This document shows positions 39,412 to 47,288 of a stretch of 64,000 bases of DNA, piece by piece. Under the pieces are notes generated by a model, which made no database searches, was not told the origin of the DNA, and saw nothing but the letters and a program-made list of their open reading frames with translations. A program made the translations under genes and the position numbers. Source of the stretch: a delta proteobacterium MLS_D (GTDB lineage: Bacteria > Desulfobacterota > Syntrophia > Syntrophales > UBA2210); NCBI GenBank assembly GCA_002030015.1, contig LQBH01000035.1:51979-115978 (forward strand). Reading direction: 5' to 3'. Positions within the stretch are counted from its first letter, which is position 1, and each line of letters begins with the position of its first letter.

Positions 39412-40905
39412 ATGAAAGAATATATGCTCCATCTTATAAATAATATTCGGGTTTCCGATATTCTCGACATCGGCGTCATCACCGTGCTGATTTACGTAAT
39501 CCTCAGCTGGATGAAGAAAACGGCTTCACGCTTTGTCTTTTTCGGCATTATTATTCTGAGCATGGTCTACACGGCGGCCCGTTTTTTTCACATGTATCTT
39601 ACCGAGTACGTCCTGCGGGGATTTTTCGCCGTCTTCCTGATCGCTCTGCTGATCATCTTTCAGGAAGACCTCCGCCGTTTTTTTGAACGACTGGCCATCT
39701 GGAGACCGCGCAGCCGTGAACGCGCCTCCGTTACCTCGCCCACGGAGCCGCTCGTGACGGCAATCATGAGACTGGCGCGAAAACGGCGGGGAGCGCTGAT
39801 CATTATCAAGGGACGCGATCACCTCGACCGTCACCTCGAGGGAGGCGTCGCACTCGACGGAGAAGTGAGCACGGCGCTTATCGAAAGCCTTTTCGACACA
39901 AATTCACCGGGCCACGACGGTGCCGTCGTTATCGACAATGGACGGGCCAAGCTATTCAGCTGCCACCTCCCCCTGTCCAGAAACAGCCTGAAGGTGGCGG
40001 GCCTCGGCCTACGCCACACAGCGGCCCTCGGCTTGTCGGAACTCGCCGACGCCCTGTGTATTGTCGTTTCGGAAGAACGGGGCACTGTCTCGGTCGCGAT
40101 GAACGGCACCATACGCACCCTGGTAAACCCGGAGGATATCAAGGGCGAGATCGACGCGTTCTACCGACTGCAGTCCCCCGAACGGGCGGAAAGGGGCAGG
40201 CGGCTGCGGGTAACGGCGAATCCCTGGGAAAAGGGAATCGCCCTGGGGCTGGCGGCGGTTCTCTGGCTTGTCTTCGGGTTCCAGACGGAAAGTATCCGCC
40301 GGGACTTTACCATTCCCGTTTCCTACCGGAACCTTCCTGTTAACTGGATCATCGAAAGCCAGGACCCGCGGGAAGCAACCGTTTCCCTGACGGGGCCGAA
40401 ACAGGCTTTCGACCTTTTCGACAGGAATACCCTGCGGGTCATCGTGGACATGTCCGACATTCGCGAGGGCAGCCAGGAAATTCCTCTGACGTCCGGAAGC
40501 GTTGAATACCCCTCGAACCTGACCGTGGTGGACATCCAGCCGGCAACGCTCAGGTTGACGGCCCACGAGCTGGTCCCCCGGGACGTGTCCGTGCAGGTGC
40601 AGACGACGGGAATATTGCGGGAAGACCTCGTGCTTGAGGGCATTGAAGTATCACCTGAGAAGGTCAAGGTGCTGGCGAAACGGCAAAGCGACGATGATCT
40701 GTGCATCGTCACCGAACCGATAGCGCTTGACACCATTACCGAGACAACCCGGTTGTCGCCGGGCATCGTCCAGCAGGCCGGCCTGTTTTTTGTCGACAGG
40801 CGTCCGCCGGCATTAACCGTTGTCATCAAAGTGGCGCGGAAAGAACCCGCCGGGGAGAACACCCCGGAGGAGACCCCGGCCGGCGCAAGTGAGAACGTGG
40901 AGTGA
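39412..40905 (+). CDS. cdaA: Diadenylate cyclase CdaA fused to YbbR (CdaR-like) domains
   Basis: The 497-residue protein makes c-di-AMP from two ATP. Residues 1-92 hold three membrane helices as in CdaA, and 105-255 the DAC domain with PGHDGAVVI (DGA at 169-171) and RHTAALGLSE (201-210). After a further membrane helix (~275-291), residues ~297-480 are YbbR repeats, the extracytoplasmic domain of the regulator CdaR. In Firmicutes these are two proteins, CdaA and CdaR; here one polypeptide. The usual RHR signature reads RHT, a notable change near the ATP-binding site. It is divergent from a DHH phosphoesterase. No glmM follows. Confidence 0.9.
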   Translation: MKEYMLHLINNIRVSDILDIGVITVLIYVILSWMKKTASRFVFFGIIILSMVYTAARFFHMYLTEYVLRGFFAVFLIALLIIFQEDLRRFFERLAIWRPRSRERASVTSPTEPLVTAIMRLARKRRGALIIIKGRDHLDRHLEGGVALDGEVSTALIESLFDTNSPGHDGAVVIDNGRAKLFSCHLPLSRNSLKVAGLGLRHTAALGLSELADALCIVVSEERGTVSVAMNGTIRTLVNPEDIKGEIDAFYRLQSPERAERGRRLRVTANPWEKGIALGLAAVLWLVFGFQTESIRRDFTIPVSYRNLPVNWIIESQDPREATVSLTGPKQAFDLFDRNTLRVIVDMSDIREGSQEIPLTSGSVEYPSNLTVVDIQPATLRLTAHELVPRDVSVQVQTTGILREDLVLEGIEVSPEKVKVLAKRQSDDDLCIVTEPIALDTITETTRLSPGIVQQAGLFFVDRRPPALTVVIKVARKEPAGENTPEETPAGASENVE

Positions 40906-40943
40906 AGTCTGCGCTGTGACCGGCGCCGGGCGGACAAGAACGC

Positions 40944-41372
40944 TTATGTTTTATTCCTTCGACGGCCGCCGGAATGTTTTTCTTTCTCCATATCGCGCAG
41001 GACGTCTTCCGGTTTTTCGTTGGTGTGGATGACGACGTTTCGGATTTTTTCGGCCGCGGGAGCCGCCGTCTTGACCGGCTTTTTCTTCGTTATGACCCAC
41101 GAGCCCGTTTCCGAACTGATATCCCAGTTTTCAAGGTTGAACCTGATCCGCGGCGCGTGGGACATGTGTATCATATCCTTGATCAATGCATCCAGCGCCG
41201 TAAGAGAGAAGTCGTCGTCCGGCTCCTTTTTCAGGACACCGTAAAAATAAGTCGTCGTCGACGAGCTGGACCATTTCAAGAGCGCCAGGTTTACGCCGTG
41301 CCTGACAAGGACCATTTTTACTCGCCGGTTCGTATCGTACCGCGAACCGGGTTTATCAAAAACTCCCGCCAT
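40944..41372 (-). CDS. Hypothetical protein, 142 residues
   Basis: I do not recognise this protein. It is soluble, with a SSSSTTTYFYGVLKKE strand and a helical TALDALIKDMIHM middle, and its C-terminus is strongly basic (EKEKHSGGRRRNKT). No signal or membrane segment is evident. An AAGGAG precedes the ATG, and it follows xth by 38 bases on the same strand, so it is probably cotranscribed with the repair nuclease. A role in nucleic-acid binding is possible from the basic tail but unsupported. Confidence 0.6.
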   Translation of the reverse strand: MAGVFDKPGSRYDTNRRVKMVLVRHGVNLALLKWSSSSTTTYFYGVLKKEPDDDFSLTALDALIKDMIHMSHAPRIRFNLENWDISSETGSWVITKKKPVKTAAPAAEKIRNVVIHTNEKPEDVLRDMEKEKHSGGRRRNKT

Positions 41373-41410
41373 ACCAGCTCCTTAAGCGCGACGACTGTCC
41401 GGACCTGTAA

Positions 41411-42196
41411 TCAAGCGCCGAATTGCGCGACGAGTATCGTGTGATCCGACGGTTTTTCCATGCTTCGGGGATCGAGGTCGATGTAACAGCCCGTCGACCG
41501 GGCGACCAGGGGAGGGGTGGCCAGAATATGATCGATGCGCCAGCCCAGCTTTCGATCAAGTGCGCGGGGCACCCGGTAATCGAAAAACGTGTACTGCTCC
41601 CGTGCATCGGGATTGTGCCGTCTGAAAATATCCGTCAGCCCCCATTCGATCAGCCGGTCGAACCCTTCCCAGACCTCGGGCGTGAAATCTACATGTCCGA
41701 GCAGTCGTTTCGGATCGTGGACATCGATTGCTTCGCGGGCCACGTTCAGGTCGCCGCAGCAGATGAGGGATTGTTCCGGTGACGCGTGCCGCTCGACGTA
41801 CTTGCTCAGGCGCTCAAACCAGCGAAGCTTGTAGCGGAACTGTTCGTGATCCCGATCCCGCCCCTGGGGCACGTAGAGATTCAGAATCGTCACATCGCCG
41901 AAATCAAGCATCAGCAGACGGTCTTCATCGGGTGGCCCGTCATCGTCGAACCCTGCTTTAACTTTCAGAGGTCGGTCAGTCGAGGCCACGGCCACGCCGT
42001 TGTACCGTCCCGTTCCGCTGAATGCCACGTTATAACCGATCTCTTCAAAAGCACCGGCGGGAAAGACGTTATCTGCCGCTTTCGTTTCCTGGAGACAGAG
42101 AAAACGCGGGTGGTTACGCTCGAGCCAGGGAATGACGATATGGAGGCGCGAGCGAATGGAGTTTACATTGAAGGTCGCCACCGTAAAGGATTGCAT
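41411..42196 (-). CDS. xth: Exodeoxyribonuclease III
   Basis: This AP endonuclease/3' exonuclease acts in base excision repair. The 261-residue protein has the EEP-fold motifs: TFNVNSIRSRL near residue 7, LCLQETKAAD near 36, the NLYVPQGRD block, CCGDLNVA with the catalytic Asn, and the C-terminal GWRIDHILAT and PSDHTILV with the catalytic His. ATG 42196 was chosen over an upstream in-frame ATG. It is divergent from gspF with 196 bases between and is followed by an unknown basic protein. Confidence 0.92.
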   Translation of the reverse strand: MQSFTVATFNVNSIRSRLHIVIPWLERNHPRFLCLQETKAADNVFPAGAFEEIGYNVAFSGTGRYNGVAVASTDRPLKVKAGFDDDGPPDEDRLLMLDFGDVTILNLYVPQGRDRDHEQFRYKLRWFERLSKYVERHASPEQSLICCGDLNVAREAIDVHDPKRLLGHVDFTPEVWEGFDRLIEWGLTDIFRRHNPDAREQYTFFDYRVPRALDRKLGWRIDHILATPPLVARSTGCYIDLDPRSMEKPSDHTILVAQFGA

Positions 42197-42330
42197 GCTT
42201 CCGCTCCGTTCGGCCGATGCCGGCACGCATCACTGTATAACATACTTTTCCCGCGGGCAGAACAGCAATACAGTAAAAACAGCATCTGTCATGCCTTTAT
42301 TCACCGTCGGAAAGCCCCTCTTCGATTCAG

Positions 42331-42359
42331 TTGAATTGAACCGGGCGTTGTGCTAGGAA
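42331..42359 (+). promoter_or_regulatory. Possible promoter of gspF-gspG-gspH
   Basis: TTGAAT (42331-42336) and TAGGAA (42354-42359) are separated by 17 bases and lie 34 bases before the gspF ATG. The -10 is weak (three of six bases). Confidence 0.35.
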
Positions 42360-42392
42360 TGTCAACGGGAACCGGATAGCACGAGGTCATTC

Positions 42393-43622
42393 ATGCCTGT
42401 TTTCGAGTACAACGCCATCAGCAAGAGCGGGAAACAACTCAAGGGAATCGTTGATGCCCACAGCATCACGGACGCCCGTCAAAAACTCCGGGAGCGGGAA
42501 GCCTATCCCGTCTCGCTGCGCGAAACTTCGGCGGAGGAGGAAAAGACACTACCCGCCGGATTGAGCCCGAGAAATCTTTTCAGGAAAATCGGCCAGAGAG
42601 AAGTGACCGTCATGACGCGGCAGCTTGCGACACTTCTGGGCGCCGGCATTCCACTGGTTCCCGCACTGAACGCCCTCGTATCGCAGACAACGAACCCGGC
42701 CCTGAAGAAAACGCTGGCCCAGATCAAGGAGCGGGTAAACGAGGGGAGCAGCCTCGGCCAGAGCCTCGGCACGTACGGGCGCGTGTTTTCACCTTTTTAC
42801 GTCAACATGGTCCGTGCCGGCGAAGAGTCGGGGGCGCTCGACGTGGTGCTGGAACGACTCGCCGAATTTACCGAGAAGCAGCGCATCCTGCGGGACAGGG
42901 TGCGGGCGGCGCTGACTTATCCCTTTTTCATGTTCCTGGTGGGCATCGTAGTCCTCTTTGTGCTCACCGTCTTCGTGGTACCTCAGATCACGGTCATATT
43001 CGACGAAATGAACCAGGCGCTGCCGACCATCACCGTTTTTCTGATTACGACAAGTTCTCTGATACAGTCATACTGGCTCGTTGTTCTTGGAGGCACGATC
43101 GGTATCGCGTGGGGACTGAGCCGTTTCTTCAACCGCACCCGTCGGGGACACTATATGCGGGACTTGATCAAGCTTCGCACGCCCGTGACCGGCCCGCTGA
43201 TCCACAAAATAATTATCGCCCGGTTCTGCCGGACACTGGCGACACTCCTCGGAAGCGGTGTCCCCCTGCTCAATGCCCTGGCCGTCGTCAGAAACGTGGT
43301 TGACAATCGGCTTATCGCCGACGTCGTCGGCAATGCCGGCAAAGATGTCGCCGAGGGCAAGAGCCTGTCGGCGACGCTCGCACAGAGTCCATTCATACCA
43401 CCCCTGGTTGTACAGATGATCTCCGTGGGAGAGCAGAGCGGGGCACTGGAAGAGATGCTCTCGAAAATCGCCGAGGGATATGAACAGGAGGCTGAATCGA
43501 GCATTCTACAGATTATGTCCCTTCTGGAACCGGTCATGATCCTGGTGATGGGACTCTTCGTGGGATTCATAGTTATCTCCATACTGCTGCCGATTTTCGA
43601 AATGAACCAACTCATCCGCTGA
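42393..43622 (+). CDS. gspF: Type II secretion inner-membrane platform protein GspF
   Basis: GspF is the polytopic protein at the base of the T2SS pseudopilus. The 409-residue protein begins PVFEYNAISKSGKQLKG and has two tandem T2SSF domains, TRQLATLLGAGIPLVPAL near residue 73 and FCRTLATLLGSGVPLLNAL near residue 275, each followed by hydrophobic helices, and ends with a C-terminal membrane span. gspG and gspH follow on the same strand; the other T2SS genes are on the opposite strand, 3.7 kb and more downstream, so the system is split into two clusters. Confidence 0.95.
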   Translation: MPVFEYNAISKSGKQLKGIVDAHSITDARQKLREREAYPVSLRETSAEEEKTLPAGLSPRNLFRKIGQREVTVMTRQLATLLGAGIPLVPALNALVSQTTNPALKKTLAQIKERVNEGSSLGQSLGTYGRVFSPFYVNMVRAGEESGALDVVLERLAEFTEKQRILRDRVRAALTYPFFMFLVGIVVLFVLTVFVVPQITVIFDEMNQALPTITVFLITTSSLIQSYWLVVLGGTIGIAWGLSRFFNRTRRGHYMRDLIKLRTPVTGPLIHKIIIARFCRTLATLLGSGVPLLNALAVVRNVVDNRLIADVVGNAGKDVAEGKSLSATLAQSPFIPPLVVQMISVGEQSGALEEMLSKIAEGYEQEAESSILQIMSLLEPVMILVMGLFVGFIVISILLPIFEMNQLIR

Positions 43623-43706
43623 GGGAGAAACGGCCGTTCCCGTGGCCCGGGATGCAGGTTCCCGGTACAAACATGCTGCCGCCACAACACAAAGGAGAAA
43701 CGGGAA

Positions 43707-44147
43707 ATGAAGAAAACGTACAATTCCTCAGGATTTACCCTCATTGAATTAATGGTGGTAATCGTCATTCTCGGTATTCTGGCGGGGCTCATCGTGCCCC
43801 GCATCATGAGTCGGCCCGAAGAGGCCCGGCAGACAAAGGCCCGTATTCAGATACAAAGCATCGAAACCGCCCTGCGTCTGTATAAGCTCGACAACGGCGA
43901 TTATCCGTCAACCGAACAGGGACTCCAGGCCCTGGTGGAACCGCCCCAGGTCGGTGAACTGCCCCGGCGATGGCGGGAGGGAGGGTACCTGGAAGGAAGG
44001 CGTATGCCGACGGATCCCTGGGGCAACGATTATGTGTACCTCTACCCCGGCGTCATCGGAGAATTTGATGTCATATCGTACGGCGCCGACGGCGAACCCG
44101 GCGGCGAAGGAAGAAACAGGGATATTACCAACTGGGACCTTGAATAA
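43707..44147 (+). CDS. gspG: Type II secretion major pseudopilin GspG
   Basis: GspG is the main subunit of the pseudopilus. The 146-residue protein has a short prepilin leader with cleavage after G in [25 protein letters not shown], then the GspG-type [15 protein letters not shown] and a C-terminal calcium-binding region ([13 protein letters not shown], with [15 protein letters not shown]). It lies 84 bases after gspF, and its stop overlaps the gspH start by eight bases. A prepilin peptidase gene is not in the window. Confidence 0.96.
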   Translation: MKKTYNSSGFTLIELMVVIVILGILAGLIVPRIMSRPEEARQTKARIQIQSIETALRLYKLDNGDYPSTEQGLQALVEPPQVGELPRRWREGGYLEGRRMPTDPWGNDYVYLYPGVIGEFDVISYGADGEPGGEGRNRDITNWDLE

Positions 44148-44640
44148 CCGAGGATTCACCCTTATAGAACTTTCACTGGTCCTCTTCGTGGTGGGGATGA
44201 TGACCCTGTTCGCCGTACCCTCCCTCCGGGACGCCCTCGAATCGGACAGCCTGAAAACATCGGTAACCCGTATCGTTTCTACCGCATCACGCCTGGACCA
44301 CGAGGCTGCTCGCGAAAGAACGGACATGATGCTGCACCTGGACGTGGACGAAGGACTTGTCTGGACGACCAGCGCGGACATGACACCCGAAGCGCGACGG
44401 GATCGCAGAAAGCAAGCCCTGCAATTTCCGAAAGACGTGCGAATAACTGGAATGAGCAGGTTCGACGGAACCGGCCTTCACGGCGACGAGGCGGTGATCC
44501 GTTTTCACGGACGCGGGTACAGGAACCCTTCGATTGTGTACCTCGCCCGGGGAGATGATTACTTCACGCTCATTTTCGAACCTTTTCTGCCCGGCGTCAT
44601 CGTCCGTGAGGGTCGCGTCAGGCACGATGAAATCCGCTGA
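44140..44640 (+). CDS. gspH: Type II secretion minor pseudopilin GspH
   Basis: The 166-residue product has a very short prepilin leader: the start is TTG at 44140, giving [24 protein letters not shown] with cleavage after RG. The frame is open upstream in gspG, but only TTG 44140 yields a normal leader, and it overlaps the gspG stop as TTGAATAA. GspH is part of the pseudopilus tip complex with I, J and K. The remaining sequence is beta-rich as expected. The assignment to H rather than another minor pseudopilin rests on order (F-G-H). Confidence 0.82.
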   Translation: MNNRGFTLIELSLVLFVVGMMTLFAVPSLRDALESDSLKTSVTRIVSTASRLDHEAARERTDMMLHLDVDEGLVWTTSADMTPEARRDRRKQALQFPKDVRITGMSRFDGTGLHGDEAVIRFHGRGYRNPSIVYLARGDDYFTLIFEPFLPGVIVREGRVRHDEIR

Positions 44641-44976
44641 AACGACGGCCGCCTGCAAACCGGGTCCTTTCGGAAACGATGCCGGATTTTGCTTGTCTTC
44701 CGTTCGCAAGAAGACTACAAATCCGCCCATGCGCCCCTGAACCGGGGAAATACATCACGGGGACGGCACCTTGGTTACAGTCATTCCGGTTGCATGTCCA
44801 CGAGTAAATCCGGGCAGACATGAACTCAGGATTCCTGTCCTTTTTCCAGCCGTCGGCAAACAGCGCCATAAAGTCGAAAGATTACGCGTTGGCGCAGTGA
44901 TTGCTGGATACCCGCGGAATAAGGGATACCCGTAAATATGCCGGCGCAAGCCTCAATACACGAGGGAGAATGTTAC
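44641..44976. other. Intergenic region between gspH and kamA
   Basis: About 335 bases with no gene I can support. Near 44909 CTGGATACCCGCGG resembles part of a dispersed intergenic repeat (compare 10505). No clear terminator for gspH or promoter for kamA was found. Confidence 0.45.
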
Positions 44977-46293
44977 ATGACAAAACAGGAAACCCTGGAA
45001 ATTGTGGGGGAGACTCCCGCACCGCATACAACGCCGGGCGCTTCACTCCGAACCGGGTCCGGCGACCCGTCGCCGAAGATCATCCGCGCCGTACCGAAGA
45101 CAGGGACGGTTCCGGATTTTGTGGTAAGCGCACGGTCCGCGGCGTTTCGCAAACAATATTTTCCCGGCATGCCGGACACCCTGTGGAACGACTGGCACTG
45201 GCAGGTCCGCAGCGGTATCAGAAACTACGATGAACTATCGCGTATACTCCTTTTAAGCGACGACGAGAAAAACGCTCTTGCCCCCGCGAAGAAGCGGCTT
45301 CCCCTGCTGATCACGCCTTATTACGCGAGCCTTATGGACCCCGACGATTCCTTGCAGCCGATACGGAAAACTATGGTTCCCGTGACGGCCGAATTGTCCC
45401 GGTCGCCGGGAGAACAGGACGACCCGCTGTCGGAAGAGCCCTACACCCCTGTTCCCGGACTCGTTCACCGTTATCCAGACAGAGTCCTTTTTCTCGTGTC
45501 CGATATCTGCGCTGGATATTGCCGCTACTGCACCCGTTCCCGACTGGTCGGCCGACGTCCCGACGGCGCCGGACGAATCATGGACCGGTGGAACGCCGGA
45601 ATCAAATACATCGCGTCAAACCCCCGTATTCGGGATATTCTCATCTCCGGGGGAGACCCCTTGATGTTGTCCGATGAGCGGCTCGAGTGGCTTCTGCAGC
45701 GATTGAGCGCCATCCCCCACGTGGAAATCCTCCGTATCGGAACAAAGATACCCGCCACGTTGCCCCAGCGTATAACCTTTCAACTTGTCCGTATGCTGAA
45801 GCGCTACCCGCCACTCTGGATGAATATTCACTGCACTCATCCCGACGAGCTGACGGAGGAAATGCGCGAGGCATGCCGCCGGCTGGCCGACGCGGGTATT
45901 CCCCTGCAAAGCCAGACCGTCCTGCTCGCCGGCGTCAACGACCGCACGGCTACGCTGATGGACCTGTTCCACGGACTGCTTCGCATGCGCGTGAGACCTT
46001 ACTATCTCTTGCAGTGTGATCCCGTCTCCGGCTCAGAACACTTCAGGACGCCGCTTGCCGCCGGGCTCTCCATCATGCAGGAACTGCGCGGTTATACCAC
46101 GGGATTCGCTGTTCCGCTCTACGTCATCGATACTCCCGGCGGGGGAGGCAAGATACCCGTCATGCCCGAGTGCGTCATGGGACAGGAGGGCGACACGGTG
46201 GTGCTGAAAAATTTCGAGGGAAAGCTGTATCGGTACAGGGACAACGCGGCCCTTTCCCACGCCCTGCTTGATCGGCAGGACAACGAATCGTAA
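44977..46293 (+). CDS. kamA: Lysine 2,3-aminomutase family radical SAM enzyme
   Basis: The enzyme isomerises L-lysine to beta-lysine using a [4Fe-4S] cluster, S-adenosylmethionine and PLP. The 438-residue protein has the radical SAM motif CAGYCRYC with cysteines at 178, 182 and 185, the ISGGDPL segment, LLAGVND (an aspartate at the substrate site) and the PLP-lysine motif VIDTPGGGGKIPVMP. It carries a ~40-residue extra N-terminus. The start at 44977 follows GAGGGAGAA. Uses include lysine fermentation or acetyl-beta-lysine osmolyte synthesis; neither partner (AblB acetyltransferase or 5,6-aminomutase) is nearby. It converges on the nitroreductase. Confidence 0.88.
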   Translation: MTKQETLEIVGETPAPHTTPGASLRTGSGDPSPKIIRAVPKTGTVPDFVVSARSAAFRKQYFPGMPDTLWNDWHWQVRSGIRNYDELSRILLLSDDEKNALAPAKKRLPLLITPYYASLMDPDDSLQPIRKTMVPVTAELSRSPGEQDDPLSEEPYTPVPGLVHRYPDRVLFLVSDICAGYCRYCTRSRLVGRRPDGAGRIMDRWNAGIKYIASNPRIRDILISGGDPLMLSDERLEWLLQRLSAIPHVEILRIGTKIPATLPQRITFQLVRMLKRYPPLWMNIHCTHPDELTEEMREACRRLADAGIPLQSQTVLLAGVNDRTATLMDLFHGLLRMRVRPYYLLQCDPVSGSEHFRTPLAAGLSIMQELRGYTTGFAVPLYVIDTPGGGGKIPVMPECVMGQEGDTVVLKNFEGKLYRYRDNAALSHALLDRQDNES

Positions 46294-46405
46294 CAATCGA
46301 ACCACCCGCTGACAGCATCGAGGAATGGCAGCTTCGACCGCGGGATAGTGGCAAGCTTTGACCGGGAAGAAATTGCGCATCCCGGCCTCACGGTAACCGG
46401 GCGCG

Positions 46406-46915
46406 TTACTCCCCGTATGTATCCAGCATCAGCTCGGAAAGCTCCCGGCGCTCCGACACCTGGCCGCGGCGAGCGGGACGGCCCAGGGCCACCACGGCGG
46501 CCAGTTTCATTTCCTTCGGAATCCTGAGCAAGTCCTTCACCGCGTCGGCCTGGTTCAGGATCTGTCCGAGCCACACCGCACCCAGGCCGAGCCCGTGGGC
46601 CGCCAGCAGCATGTTTTCCACGCATGCCCCCAGTGCCATGTAATCTTTTATTTCATCGTACATGGCGGCGGGATCGGCGCAAACGGCGATACAGACGCGG
46701 GACGATGCAACGATTTCTCCGTAGGTGGTGTACCGGGCGAGTTTCTGCAGCATATCGACGTCGTCGACAACGAGAAACCGCCAGGGCTGATTGTTCAACC
46801 CCGAAGGGGCCCACGAACCGGCCTTCAGGATTTCACGTATTTCCTCCCGTTTCACCGCTTCGTCGGTGAATTCCCGCACGCTTCTCCTGGAATAGATGCC
46901 TTCAAGTAGTTCCAT
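46406..46915 (-). CDS. Nitroreductase-family flavoprotein
   Basis: The 169-residue protein begins YSRRSVREFTDEAVKREEIREIL and continues with GSWAPSGLNNQPWRFLVV. Further on are GACVENMLLAAHGLGLGAVWLG, and a final IPKEMKLAAVVALGRPARR, the FMN-binding pattern of the nitroreductase/NAD(P)H-flavin family. These reduce nitro compounds, quinones or flavins, and the substrate is unknown. It is six bases after the TrpR-family gene and ends the T2SS-gspE-trpR transcript. Confidence 0.87.
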   Translation of the reverse strand: MELLEGIYSRRSVREFTDEAVKREEIREILKAGSWAPSGLNNQPWRFLVVDDVDMLQKLARYTTYGEIVASSRVCIAVCADPAAMYDEIKDYMALGACVENMLLAAHGLGLGAVWLGQILNQADAVKDLLRIPKEMKLAAVVALGRPARRGQVSERRELSELMLDTYGE

Positions 46916-46921
46916 AACACC

Positions 46922-47236
46922 TCACGTGTTCCGCTTTTTCTCCGGCTTGTTCCCGGCGTTTTTTTTCTTACGTTTGTCGTACCCATCGAGAATGCCGCGG
47001 ATGATGGAATGTTCGTCTTTCAGGAGCTTCGATCCCCTGGTTATTTTACACAGGCTGATGTGATAATCGGCGGCGATGTTCCGCTGGGTCCTGCCGGCGT
47101 GAAGATCCTTCAGCAACCGCCACCGCAGGGTGAGAACCCGACGTTCCTTTTCGGTGAAGATTTCACGGAAAAACCGCCCCATGGTTTCAGTGTCATTGAT
47201 GCCGGCAAATATTTCCACCAGTTCTTTTTCGGACAT
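46922..47236 (-). CDS. trpR: Trp repressor family (TrpR) protein
   Basis: The 104-residue protein matches TrpR in length and sequence: EIFTEKERRVLTLRWRLLKDL then a helix-turn-helix GRTQRNIAADYHISLCKITRGSKLLKDE. The residues that contact the tryptophan corepressor in E. coli (Thr44, Arg54, Arg84) appear conserved as FTEKE, LRWRLL and ITRGS. ATG 47236 was chosen for AGGGAAGGA spacing and length. It sits 52 bases after gspE, in the T2SS operon, not next to trp genes. Targets are unknown; trpB2 in this window is a candidate. Confidence 0.87.
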   Translation of the reverse strand: MSEKELVEIFAGINDTETMGRFFREIFTEKERRVLTLRWRLLKDLHAGRTQRNIAADYHISLCKITRGSKLLKDEHSIIRGILDGYDKRKKKNAGNKPEKKRNT

Positions 47237-47288
47237 GACCGTTTCCTTCCCTGCCGTTGACAAAAAACGTTCTTCCGACAGCCGCAGT

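Noticed and set aside
42353..42356. CTAG in the gspF promoter as a TrpR operator
   Set aside because: The four bases are not embedded in a palindrome like the TrpR consensus, so it is probably chance.
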